Assembly (NCBI GenBank): GCA_030591685.1
Contig: JAUVAX010000006.1
Span: forward strand, 1-64,000
Source: Pseudobdellovibrionaceae bacterium
Lineage (GTDB): Bacteria; Bdellovibrionota; Bdellovibrionia; Bdellovibrionales; UBA1609
DNA length: 64,000 nucleotides
Direction: 5' to 3'
Part shown: in pieces, positions 6,030 through 15,817 of the stretch
How the letters are laid out: each line of letters begins with the position of its first letter
Numbering within the stretch: position 1 is the first letter of the stretch
The notes under the pieces: generated by a model
Databases searched by the model: none
The model's input: the letters and a program-made list of their open reading frames with translations, nothing else
Told to the model about the DNA's origin: nothing
Program-made: the position numbers and the translations under genes

Positions 6030-7439
6030 ATGGCACAGTTTAAGGGTCGAATTTTAGTTGTTGATGATGATCAAGAAATACGCGAGATGCTTTTTGATTA
6101 TTTAACAAGCATGAATTACGAGGTGATCATGTATGAAGATGCCGTGAGGGCGTACAAAGACCTTTCTCAGGGTTTTGTCGGTCTTTCTTACTCGCCTTCA
6201 AGCATTGACGCTATTATCACAGACTTAAGCATGCCTGGTATGAACGGCATTGAGTTTATCCAGAAAGTTAAAAAAATAGACACCCAAGCCGCCATTATTT
6301 TAATTACAGCCTTTGGCACCATTGAGTCGGCCATAGAGGCCACTAAAGTAGGTGCTTACTCGTATATTGTGAAGCCCTTTAAGTTAAATGAGCTAGAGCT
6401 CACTTTAAGAAGAGCCATTGCACACAGTCGTTTGCAAAAAGAGAACATAGTCTTAAAGCAAGAAGTTAAAAAATCCTGGAAGTTCGGTCGAATCATTGGC
6501 AAAAGTAAAGCCATAAAAAAAGTACTCGATCTTGTCGAGCGAGTGGCAAACGCCACGGCAAATGTTTTGATAACCGGTGAAAGCGGGACCGGTAAAGAGA
6601 TTATTGCTAAAGCCATTCATGAAAACGGTTCACGCCAAGATAAGCCTTTTGTTGCTGTGAACTGTTCGGCCATCCCTGAAAACTTAATGGAATCAGAATT
6701 TTTCGGCCACGTTAAGGGCTCTTTCACAGGGGCTTATGCCGATAAAGCGGGGCTTTTTGAGGAGGCTTCTGGTGGCACCTTATTTTTAGACGAAATAGGG
6801 GACCTTGATTTAGGGCTTCAAGCAAAACTTTTAAGAGTTTTACAAGAGAGAACAATCAAGCCTGTGGGCTCAACAAAAATGAAAAAAATTGATGTTCGAG
6901 TGATTACAGCCACGCATAAGGACCTCAGTGAGGCCATTAAGTCCGGAGAGTTTAGAGAGGATTTATACTACCGTCTTTGTGTGATCCCAGTAAAAGTACC
7001 CTCATTAAAAGAGCGAAGAGAGGACATACCGTTACTGGCCGAGCATTTTTTAACCAAGTATTCGGCTCTTAATAATTCTGGCGTCGTTGGGTTTACCGCA
7101 GAGGCCACTAAAAAATTAATCATGCATGATTGGGCCGGTAATGTTAGAGAACTTGAAAATTTAATTGAGAGACTCTCAGTATTGTCTAGGAATAAGTATA
7201 TTGATGCCAGTGAGATTAGTACTCGTGAAAGCAATAGCTCAGAAGCTTTTTATTCGCAGGCCGTGTCGAACTGGCCAACAATAGATCGCTTAGAAAAAAA
7301 ATATATTGAGGCCGTGCTCGAAAAAGTAGAGGGTAAAAAAGAGCGCGCTGCCAAAATATTAGGGATCAACAGAAGGACTTTGTACCGTAAAGAAAAGGAA
7401 TATCAGCACTATAACCCCGAGAAAGAACTAAATGTTTGA
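6030..7439 (+). CDS. NtrC-family sigma-54 response regulator
   Basis: The 469-residue protein has receiver, AAA+ and Fis-type DNA-binding domains in order. The receiver has the acidic pocket at residues 12-14, phospho-acceptor Asp65, Thr93 and Lys115; Asp65 lies about ten residues later than usual because of an insertion around residues 46-58. Walker A is GESGTGKE (183-190), the sigma-54 contact loop is GSFTGA (230-235), and Walker B is LFLDE (251-255). The C-terminus has a Fis helix-turn-helix (AAKILGINRRTLYRKEKEY). CCGGAGGG precedes the ATG. It overlaps the kinase gene by 8 bases, has its own sigma-54 promoter, and probably activates the promoters at 3593 and 5920. Confidence 0.93.
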   Translation: MAQFKGRILVVDDDQEIREMLFDYLTSMNYEVIMYEDAVRAYKDLSQGFVGLSYSPSSIDAIITDLSMPGMNGIEFIQKVKKIDTQAAIILITAFGTIESAIEATKVGAYSYIVKPFKLNELELTLRRAIAHSRLQKENIVLKQEVKKSWKFGRIIGKSKAIKKVLDLVERVANATANVLITGESGTGKEIIAKAIHENGSRQDKPFVAVNCSAIPENLMESEFFGHVKGSFTGAYADKAGLFEEASGGTLFLDEIGDLDLGLQAKLLRVLQERTIKPVGSTKMKKIDVRVITATHKDLSEAIKSGEFREDLYYRLCVIPVKVPSLKERREDIPLLAEHFLTKYSALNNSGVVGFTAEATKKLIMHDWAGNVRELENLIERLSVLSRNKYIDASEISTRESNSSEAFYSQAVSNWPTIDRLEKKYIEAVLEKVEGKKERAAKILGINRRTLYRKEKEYQHYNPEKELNV

Positions 7440-8901
7440 TAAAAACTTTACGCAGTTAAAAAATCAAAAAAATATTCTCGCAGTTTTAAACGCTAGCGGC
7501 GAGATGAAGTTTGTGAGCGAGGGTTTTTGCAGCATCCTAGATAGACCTTGCTCAGAGTTAAAAAATAAGTTTTTTTTAGATTTTATTGAGGATAAGCAGG
7601 ACGTTTACTACCACCTCCAGTTTGTAAAAGATAACAGGGCCGTGGCCACAGAGTATGTGTCTTTTGTTGGGTGTGGCGAGGAATATTTAATTGAACTTTC
7701 CCCAACCATAAATGCTGATAATGGTATTGACGAAATATATATCATTCAAAAAGGAGCCGATGACGGGGTGAGCCTTTATAGTGAGCTTGAAATATCAAAC
7801 AAGCGATTAAAAGATTTAAAATTTGCGATTGATCAGTCGGTCATAGTAGCTATGACCGACTCCCGGGGGGTCATTAATTATGTTAATGACATGTTTTGCA
7901 AAATATCGCAGTACTCTCCAGAAGAGTTAATGGGTCAGGATCATCGCATTATTAACTCAGGGGTTCATGACAAGTCTTTTTTTAAGGAGTTATGGGGGCA
8001 GATACAGTCCGGTAAAGTGTGGCGGGGTGAAGTCTGTAATAAAGCAAAAGATGGCTCGATTTATTGGGTTTTTACAACAATCATACCCTTTATGGATAAC
8101 GATAATAAGCCCTACCAGTTCATCTCTTTACGACATGATATAACAGAGCAAAAATGTGCACAGATAGTTTTAGATAAAGAAAGGGCTCGAAGCCTTTATT
8201 CTGAAAAAATGGCAACGTTGGGGATCATGGCCTCAGGCATTGCACATGAGCTTGGTAACCCACTGGCTGCATTGCAAGGAAGACTTGAAATGCTTAATAC
8301 CGATGCAAAACGGGGGGATGTCTCCCCCGAAGGGGTTCTAAAGGTTACTGAGCGTTTACTAAAGCTCTCTGACCGGATGAATAAAATTATCCGGGGGTTA
8401 AGGGCTTATGCTCGAGATGGATCGTTAGATAAGTTTAATTTAACATCTATGACTAACTTAATAATCGACCTCTTGGAGCTAGTGGAGAGTAATTGTCAAA
8501 AACTTAACATAACTATTAAGACAAAGGGGCTCGACAAGGATATCATGCTGTGGTGTCGTGAGACAGAGATTGGCCAGGTTTTAATAAATTTAATAAATAA
8601 CTCTATTGATGCGATAAAAGATTTAGATGAAAAATGGATCTATATTGAATTGACCGAGTCTACAGATAACATTAAAATAATTGTGCGAGATAGCGGACCG
8701 GGCATACCCGAGGCCATTATTGAAAAGGTCTTTGACCCCTTTTACACGACAAAACCAGTCGGTCAGGGGACGGGGCTTGGGCTGAGTATTTCGACAACTT
8801 TAATCGAGTCCCATGGGGGTCGATTAAAGTTAAAACAAAAAGATAAAAACACTTGTTTTGAGGTTGTTTTACCAAAAAAGCAAGACCACATGGAGAAGTG
8901 A
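7432..8901 (+). CDS. soluble PAS-domain sensor histidine kinase
   Basis: The 489-residue protein has no membrane segment, so it should sense a cytoplasmic or diffusible signal. Residues 10-115 look like a degenerate PAS domain. Residues 128-240 are a clear PAS domain with PAC motif (VWRGEVCNKAKDGSIYWV through ISLRHDITEQK). The phospho-accepting His272 lies in IAHELGNP. The ATPase domain has the N box LINLINNSIDAI (384-395), DSGPGIP (420-426) and GQGTGLGLS (445-453). Its start overlaps the regulator gene by 8 bases, so the two form a coupled two-component pair. No haem- or flavin-specific residue can be assigned in the PAS domain by eye. Confidence 0.93.
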   Translation: MFDKNFTQLKNQKNILAVLNASGEMKFVSEGFCSILDRPCSELKNKFFLDFIEDKQDVYYHLQFVKDNRAVATEYVSFVGCGEEYLIELSPTINADNGIDEIYIIQKGADDGVSLYSELEISNKRLKDLKFAIDQSVIVAMTDSRGVINYVNDMFCKISQYSPEELMGQDHRIINSGVHDKSFFKELWGQIQSGKVWRGEVCNKAKDGSIYWVFTTIIPFMDNDNKPYQFISLRHDITEQKCAQIVLDKERARSLYSEKMATLGIMASGIAHELGNPLAALQGRLEMLNTDAKRGDVSPEGVLKVTERLLKLSDRMNKIIRGLRAYARDGSLDKFNLTSMTNLIIDLLELVESNCQKLNITIKTKGLDKDIMLWCRETEIGQVLINLINNSIDAIKDLDEKWIYIELTESTDNIKIIVRDSGPGIPEAIIEKVFDPFYTTKPVGQGTGLGLSISTTLIESHGGRLKLKQKDKNTCFEVVLPKKQDHMEK

Positions 8902-8903
8902 TT

Positions 8904-10067
8904 ATGAAAAACAAACTAATACCTCTTTTTTTATGTTTAGCGACGTTTGCTTGTCAGGCGCCCACTCAGCAGGCGATCAACGTCAACAATGAGTGGTCAC
9001 AAAAAATGCGAGAAATGGCGACAAGCGTAAATGCTTTATTGCCCTACGTATATGATAAAGCAAAGTTTGAAAACAAAGAAAATTTACCCTTAGTGGCCTC
9101 TTATATCCGAATTTTTGAAAAAAACGTGCGTAATTTACCTATTGAAAAGGGTAAAAAGAGCCTCGGTGCGGATCCATTAATGCGGTTCTCCCTTAAGAGG
9201 TTAAAGGGGGACTTAAGCGCCGCCTCCGAAGGGTACAGTGCTCGTCAGTTTGACTACTCAAGATCGGTGTTAAAATCAACAATCAACCACTGTTTTAACT
9301 GTCACACTAGAAACGACAAAGGTGTTAAATATTCTTTTTGGAACATGAACGTTAGAGACTTAGACATCCCTATAAATGAAAAGGCCGAGCTATTTATAGC
9401 AACTAGGCAATATGAGAAGGCCGCAATGCTCTTAAAGCAAGGTCTTAAGTCACAGTTAGACTCATATTATAAAACACCCTATTTAAGAGAAAAAACAATT
9501 AAGCAGTTATTGATTGTGCTTGTGCGTGCTGAGAACGACCCACAAAAAGCACTTGTGGACTTAGACGAGGTACTTAAGAGTCATGAAGTGCCCGCCTACC
9601 TAATGCAATATGTTGAGACCTGGAAAACGTCATTAAAGTATTGGGCTAAAAACAAAAAAGACACCCGTGGGTTTCGACCAAATATGGCCCGAGTTTTAAG
9701 GTTAAACGCAAGGGCTCAAAAAATTGTTAAAACTCAGCCTGTAGACGCCGCCTTTGTAGAGTATTTGCAAATGTCCTCTCGGCTTCACAAAATGCTCATT
9801 GATGTAAAAAGTGACTCACAAAAACAGAAAGTTTTTTATTACTTAGGCTTGAGTTATCAGGCATTAAAGGATTCTGGATTTTGGGAGCTCCCTGAGGTTT
9901 ATTTTGAAGCCTGTGTCAGAGCCAAAAAGAAAACCAAACTATCAAAAAGCTGCTTTCAACAGTATAAGGCCGAGTTGCTAATGGGCTTTACAGGGAGCGC
10001 GGGGACTTTTTTACCTAGTCCAGAACGAAAAAAATTGAATGAATTAAAAAAGATTTCAGGATTTTAA
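8904..10067 (+). CDS. putative lipoprotein with c-type haem motif
   Basis: The 387-residue protein begins with a short hydrophobic segment ending at Cys17 (LATFAC), an imperfect lipobox. A single CxxCH haem-attachment motif (CFNCH) lies at residues 130-134 in a helical N-terminal region, followed by a mostly helical, repeat-like C-terminal half reminiscent of TPR helices (YEKAAMLLKQGL, VFYYLGLSYQAL). I infer a periplasmic or outer-membrane-tethered cytochrome-like protein; no distal haem ligand is evident. The ATG at 8904 has GGAG eight bases upstream and follows the kinase stop directly. Its place between a two-component system and a stress protein suggests a redox role. Confidence 0.75.
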   Translation: MKNKLIPLFLCLATFACQAPTQQAINVNNEWSQKMREMATSVNALLPYVYDKAKFENKENLPLVASYIRIFEKNVRNLPIEKGKKSLGADPLMRFSLKRLKGDLSAASEGYSARQFDYSRSVLKSTINHCFNCHTRNDKGVKYSFWNMNVRDLDIPINEKAELFIATRQYEKAAMLLKQGLKSQLDSYYKTPYLREKTIKQLLIVLVRAENDPQKALVDLDEVLKSHEVPAYLMQYVETWKTSLKYWAKNKKDTRGFRPNMARVLRLNARAQKIVKTQPVDAAFVEYLQMSSRLHKMLIDVKSDSQKQKVFYYLGLSYQALKDSGFWELPEVYFEACVRAKKKTKLSKSCFQQYKAELLMGFTGSAGTFLPSPERKKLNELKKISGF

Positions 10068-10082
10068 TAAAAGGAGTACAAG

Positions 10083-11018
10083 ATGAGTCAGAAAAAAATA
10101 ATTTGGGCCTTTGACCCTTACACCGATATTGTAGAAACATGGAAGCGAGCCCAAGAGGCCATTAATTTACTCAATGTCGATGGTGACTTTGAGGTTGAGC
10201 CTGTTTATGTCATTGGCTCAGATCTTTTAAGATGGGTGGGGAACGTAACTCCTCCTCAACTCAGTCATATAAAGCCCTTTGTTGAAAAGACTCTGTCTGA
10301 TCGGTTAAAGGATATTAAAATAAAAAACATGAAGGCTCCTGAAATTATAGAAACAACAAATACATCAAGGCGTGAGGATGTGAGTAGTTTTATAAACTAT
10401 ATTAACTCCGTCAAGCCAGAGCTCTTAGTGATAAACACTCATGCCAGATCAGGCATCTCTAGGCTTTTTATGGGTAGTTTTGCTGAAAATGTTCTTTTGC
10501 ACTGTACAACCCCGACCTTATTTGTAAACCCAAATAATGAGACGGTTGAAAAAATGGACAACGTCTTGTTTCCGACAGATTTTTCAGAACATTCTTTAAA
10601 AGTGTACAAATCGTTTATTAACACTTACTCAGGTACTGTTAAAAAAGTTTTAATTATGAGCAAGGTTTTAAGACCTCTCAATGCTTTTGCCGATGCTGGG
10701 GTCAGTGCTCTTGGCGGAGCCTGGGTTGCCCCTGAACAGTTCATTAATCAAGAAAAAGACGACCGTACAGAAGATGGAAAAAAATGGATCGAGTTAGCCA
10801 AAGCTAAGGGCATAGAAGCTGAGTTTATCGTAGATGATAGCCTTGGTAACGTAGTGGATTCAATCAATGAACTGCAACAGCAAAAAAATGTAGATTTTAT
10901 TGCCATGAGTTCGGAGTCGGGCCCCATTGAGTCCATCGTTATCGGGAGCATTGCTAGAAGTGTCATTAGAGAGGTTTCGAAACCTGTTCTTATTTGTCAC
11001 GGGTTTGATAAAAAGTAA
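10083..11018 (+). CDS. tandem universal stress protein (UspA family)
   Basis: The 311-residue protein contains two Usp domains, about residues 3-145 and 158-310. The second ends in the typical VDFIAMSSESGPIESIVIGS-type region with GSIARSVIREVSKPVLICHG, the family ATP-binding and dimer strand. The first is more divergent but keeps ELLVINTHARSG and TTPTLFVNP. Usp proteins are cytoplasmic and respond to starvation, oxygen limitation and oxidative stress. It follows the haem-motif lipoprotein by 15 bases with AAAAGGAG upstream of its ATG, so it is the last gene of the regulator operon. That grouping supports a stress or energy-limitation regulon. Confidence 0.9.
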   Translation: MSQKKIIWAFDPYTDIVETWKRAQEAINLLNVDGDFEVEPVYVIGSDLLRWVGNVTPPQLSHIKPFVEKTLSDRLKDIKIKNMKAPEIIETTNTSRREDVSSFINYINSVKPELLVINTHARSGISRLFMGSFAENVLLHCTTPTLFVNPNNETVEKMDNVLFPTDFSEHSLKVYKSFINTYSGTVKKVLIMSKVLRPLNAFADAGVSALGGAWVAPEQFINQEKDDRTEDGKKWIELAKAKGIEAEFIVDDSLGNVVDSINELQQQKNVDFIAMSSESGPIESIVIGSIARSVIREVSKPVLICHGFDKK

Positions 11019-11067
11019 GTTCACTAAAAAAGAGCAATAGCTTTAATCAGGTTTTGGTATTCAAAAA

Positions 11068-11469
11068 TTAAAGAGAGCTTTTACTAAACTGCAGAGGTAA
11101 AAGCTCTTTAAATTTAACGGTTTTTTGGATGCCTGAAGGGTTCGCAATGTGCACTACGGTGTCGTCGGTTGAAAACTCACAAATAAACTGTAAGCAAATT
11201 CCGCAGGGGCCTTGAGCCGGCTCAGTATCTGTGACAACAACAATATATTCGAGCTCCCTTTGATCAGACTCACTGACCGCTTTTGTGATGGCCGTGCGCT
11301 CAGCGCAAATAGTGCCCCCGAAACTAGCGTTTTCAACGTTGCACCCAGAAAAAACAGAATCATTATTTTTAAACTTAACAGCAGAGCCTACTTTAAATTT
11401 AGAGTAAGGGGCATGGGCTCTTTTTCTTGTGCTGAGGGCGACTTGAAAGGCTTGTTCAATTGTGCTCAT
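11068..11469 (-). CDS. cdd: cytidine deaminase
   Basis: The 133-residue protein matches the small tetrameric cytidine deaminases. The substrate region is SGCNVENASFGGT; the zinc site is Cys55 with catalytic Glu57 (CAERTA) plus Cys89 and Cys92 (GPCGICLQ). It converts cytidine and deoxycytidine to uridine forms in pyrimidine salvage. It follows purA on the same strand after 10 bases, with AGGACC before the ATG, so the two are probably co-transcribed. It converges on the stress-protein gene to its left. Confidence 0.95.
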   Translation of the reverse strand: MSTIEQAFQVALSTRKRAHAPYSKFKVGSAVKFKNNDSVFSGCNVENASFGGTICAERTAITKAVSESDQRELEYIVVVTDTEPAQGPCGICLQFICEFSTDDTVVHIANPSGIQKTVKFKELLPLQFSKSSL

Positions 11470-11479
11470 TCGGTGGTCC

Positions 11480-12793
<1,314 letters not shown>

Positions 12794-12946
12794 TTAAAAA
12801 AGGATATTACGTTTATGAGGGGGGTAAGCCAAGTTTTTTAAATCTTATTTTACGGCCCTTTGCCCCACAGCAGCTGACTTCCTGTGTAAATTATGATTTT
12901 TTAAAACGGGCTCGCTTAAGAGCAATACTCTGCAAAAAAGAGGGGG

Positions 12947-13915
12947 TTAAAGCCACTTTGCCCACTCTGTGAGGGGGGGGAGAGCGTCTGAAACCTCTGC
13001 GTTTTCACAAAAAGTGATTAATTTTTTTGCAGCCATAACGCCAGCTCTCTTAAAAGCCTCTTCAGTGTAGGCCCCTATATGAGGGGTCAGAACTACGTTT
13101 TTAAGCCCGTAAAGAGGGCATTTTTTTGTAAGGGGCTCTTTATTAAAAACATCCAGTGCCGCCCCTTTAAGTGAGTGGGTTTTGAGTGCATGCGAGAGGG
13201 CTGGCTCGTTAATGACCCTTCCTCGAGAGGTGTTGATGAGGTAAGTTTCATCCCCAAGCCCACTCAGGGTTTTTTCGTTTATAAACTCATGGGTTTCTTG
13301 AGTGTAGGGTACGTGCAAACTTATGATATCACTTGAGCGTAAAAGCTCTATTAAACCGACTCTCTGAATTTGGTTATTTTTAAAAATAGAGTCGTCTATA
13401 TAAGGGTCATAGGCCGAAACATTTAGGCCTAAAAAAGTGGCTGTTTTAGCCACTTGAGAGCCAATGCGACCGAGCCCGATAAGCCCTAAGGTTTTACCTC
13501 TTAGTTCAAAGGCTTTAGGTAGTTGATTTTTCCACTTATAGTCGGCAATGATTTTAGAGCTGGCCGGTAGGTTACGAACTAAAGAAAACATCAACCCAAA
13601 GGTTAACTCAACAACACTATTAACATTGGCTTCGGGGGTGTACATAACTTTGATGTTTCTTTTTTGTGTTTCTTTTAAATCAATATGGTCAAATCCGCTG
13701 GTGGCAGAGATGATAACTTGTAGGTCTGGGGCTTGATCAAGAAGCTCCTTATTTATAAGTGTTCGGCTTCTAATAAGAAGGTATGAAGTTTTAAGTAATG
13801 TGTCTCTTTCAGGCCGAAAACTTGGGGAGCGTACAATTTTTAATTCAGGTCGGGCAGACTTAATGAGCTCAATGGCCACTGGGGTAAAGTCGTCAGTAAC
13901 AGTACAGGTAGACAT
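12947..13915 (-). CDS. D-2-hydroxyacid dehydrogenase, SerA-like short form
   Basis: The 322-residue protein has the D-isomer-specific dehydrogenase fold. The NAD-binding loop is GLIGLGRIGSQVAKTA near residue 145, and the catalytic Arg, Glu and His appear in NTSRGRVINEP, DVFNKEP and LTPHIGAYTEEA. It lacks the C-terminal ACT domain of long PHGDH enzymes, so serine feedback by that route is unlikely. Its ATG immediately follows the stop of the class V aminotransferase gene. Together they could form the first two steps of phosphorylated serine synthesis, but other 2-hydroxyacids are possible. Confidence 0.85.
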   Translation of the reverse strand: MSTCTVTDDFTPVAIELIKSARPELKIVRSPSFRPERDTLLKTSYLLIRSRTLINKELLDQAPDLQVIISATSGFDHIDLKETQKRNIKVMYTPEANVNSVVELTFGLMFSLVRNLPASSKIIADYKWKNQLPKAFELRGKTLGLIGLGRIGSQVAKTATFLGLNVSAYDPYIDDSIFKNNQIQRVGLIELLRSSDIISLHVPYTQETHEFINEKTLSGLGDETYLINTSRGRVINEPALSHALKTHSLKGAALDVFNKEPLTKKCPLYGLKNVVLTPHIGAYTEEAFKRAGVMAAKKLITFCENAEVSDALPPLTEWAKWL

Positions 13916-15076
13916 TTATTGACCGTTTAAAATATTTGTGGCGAGTTCAAGGCTTTGGCTGAGCGTTTCATCTGAAACATCAAAGCCACAATCTATTAAG
14001 CTTTTTGCTAAAAAATAAAGAGTTGCAAGTACATCATTGTTGCTAATCGCTCCCATGTGCCCAATGCGTATAATCTTACCCTTGAGTTGATCCTGACCCC
14101 CCATTACGGTCACAAGATACTTATTTAATAAATGTTTTTGTAACTCGTGAGCTTTAATCTCACCAGGGGGCAGCAGCGCTGTAACGGCTGGTGCGGGGGC
14201 TTTTGACAGAAGGGTAAACCCAAGTTTTTTTGAAGCCTCAATGGTGGCTTGTTGTAACCTCTGTGTGTGTTTTATTTGTTGAGCCAGTCCCTCGTGAGCC
14301 CAGCCCTCTAGAATACCTTTTAAGGCTTTAATTAGAGGAACATTGGAGCTAAAAAATGTCTGCCCCTTTAGGTTTGAATCTCGCTCTTGAGCTATGTTTA
14401 AGTAAAATTTTGGTAAATTAGATTGAGCTTGGGCCTTCCACGCTTTTTCAGAAAGAGCAATAAAGCTTAAACCCGTGGGCAGCATAAAGGCTTTTTGAGA
14501 GCCTGCAACAACAACATCAAGCCCCCAGGCATCCATATCAAGCTCGGTAGTGGCAAGAGCTGTTATTGCATCAACGAGTATTAAGACGTCATGTTTTTCG
14601 GCCACCTTACTGAGTGCCTTAATGGGGTGAAGAGTTGCGGTGCTTGTTTCACAAGCTTGCGTGCAAAGTGCTTTAATATTTGGGTGAGCTTGGAGGACTA
14701 CCTCTACGGCTTCTGGTGTAGCGGGTTCCCCCCAGGGGACATCTATAGTGGTCACCTTGAGGCCGTAGGCCTGTGCTATTTGGCTCCAACGGTCGCCAAA
14801 TTTTCCAGAGCTAATAACAGCGACATGGTCCCCATGGTTTAACGTGTTTACAAGGGCCGCCTCCATGGCCCCAGAGCCGGTGGAGGAGAGCATCATAACA
14901 GGCTGCTTTGTTTTAAAAACAAGTTTTAAATTTTTAAGCGTATGATCGAGGATTTCATTAAATTCAGGGGCCCTATGGTGTATCATGGGGCTACTCAGTG
15001 AGCTGAGTACCTGCTTTGAAAGCTTAACGGGGCCGGGCGTCATAAGCCTCGGCTTAATTTCAAAATTAGGGTTCAT
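13916..15076 (-). CDS. class V aminotransferase (serine/alanine-glyoxylate type)
   Basis: The 386-residue PLP enzyme matches the alanine-glyoxylate/serine-pyruvate aminotransferase group: RLMTPGPVKLS at the start, STGSGAMEAAL for phosphate binding, VDAITALATTELDMDAWGLDVVVAGSQKAF with the Schiff-base Lys, and RIGHMGAISNNDV near the end. In several bacteria this group supplies phosphoserine aminotransferase activity, and the adjacent SerA-like gene favours that reading. An upstream in-frame TTG at 15178 would add 34 residues without homologous motifs. I chose the ATG at 15076, which has AGAGAG upstream and starts just before the conserved TPGPV segment. Confidence 0.87.
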   Translation of the reverse strand: MNPNFEIKPRLMTPGPVKLSKQVLSSLSSPMIHHRAPEFNEILDHTLKNLKLVFKTKQPVMMLSSTGSGAMEAALVNTLNHGDHVAVISSGKFGDRWSQIAQAYGLKVTTIDVPWGEPATPEAVEVVLQAHPNIKALCTQACETSTATLHPIKALSKVAEKHDVLILVDAITALATTELDMDAWGLDVVVAGSQKAFMLPTGLSFIALSEKAWKAQAQSNLPKFYLNIAQERDSNLKGQTFFSSNVPLIKALKGILEGWAHEGLAQQIKHTQRLQQATIEASKKLGFTLLSKAPAPAVTALLPPGEIKAHELQKHLLNKYLVTVMGGQDQLKGKIIRIGHMGAISNNDVLATLYFLAKSLIDCGFDVSDETLSQSLELATNILNGQ

Positions 15077-15244
15077 GTCAGTTTCTCTCTTTGCATCCTT
15101 ATTTATAATCCACCCGGCGGATAAAGGGAAGGGACATTCCTCTTGATAATCTGTTAGCTCAACGCTAGTGTCGTTCAAAAGTAGGTTTAGGCGTCTTAGA
15201 CTAAGGTTTAAAACTTAAATGTCCATATTTATATGTGGGGTGGC

Positions 15245-15814
15245 ATGTTGACTCGAATATTAATGATTTTTATTTTGTTACTTCAAGGCTGTAGTTATAA
15301 ATGGGGTATTTCTAAAAGGTTTTTGCCGCAAGGGTATAGGCAACTGGCGATACCTGTATTTAAAAATGACACCCAAGAAACGGGCATAGAAGTCTTTTTA
15401 ACAAACGCTTTGATTCGTCAGTTTTCCTTATCAAAAGTGGCTAAGGTTGTCAGTAATGATGAGGCCCCCATTGTAATAGAGGGAGTGATTGAGAAGGTTA
15501 AGTATGCCTACGAATCTCAAGTGGCCGGAGGGGCAGGGACAGCATTACCTCAGATGGACGAGGACACGTTTTTAACAACTAAATACCGGATTTATGTAAC
15601 AGCACAGGTAAAGTTAAAGAGAAGGTCTGATAATAAAATTATTTGGCAGGGGCGATTTACAAAAGAGCGCGGGTATACTTCACCACAAATTGAATCCAGC
15701 ATAATTAACTCAGCCAATGCTATTTATAACCTTAGTGCCCGGAGAAAGGGCATTGCACAAATAGCAGAATCTATGATGGTCGATATTCATGACCGAATGA
15801 CGGAGAGCTTTTAA
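15245..15814 (+). CDS. lptE: LPS-assembly lipoprotein LptE-like
   Basis: The 189-residue protein has a short signal ending in LLQGC, a good lipobox. It then matches the LptE pattern of helix-sheet: RQLAIPVFKNDTQETGIEVFLTNALIRQF, the long VVIEGVIEKVKY-type strand and a C-terminal helix. LptE plugs the LptD barrel that delivers LPS to the outer surface. I chose ATG 15245, preceded by GGGGTGG, over ATG 15233, which has no ribosome binding site. holA follows after 3 bases, the same lptE-holA order found in many Proteobacteria. Confidence 0.85.
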   Translation: MLTRILMIFILLLQGCSYKWGISKRFLPQGYRQLAIPVFKNDTQETGIEVFLTNALIRQFSLSKVAKVVSNDEAPIVIEGVIEKVKYAYESQVAGGAGTALPQMDEDTFLTTKYRIYVTAQVKLKRRSDNKIIWQGRFTKERGYTSPQIESSIINSANAIYNLSARRKGIAQIAESMMVDIHDRMTESF

Positions 15815-15817
15815 AGT

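Noticed and set aside
15077..15178. 34-residue N-terminal extension of the class V aminotransferase from TTG 15178
   Set aside because: No ribosome binding site and no family homology before MNPNFEIKPRLMTPGPV.
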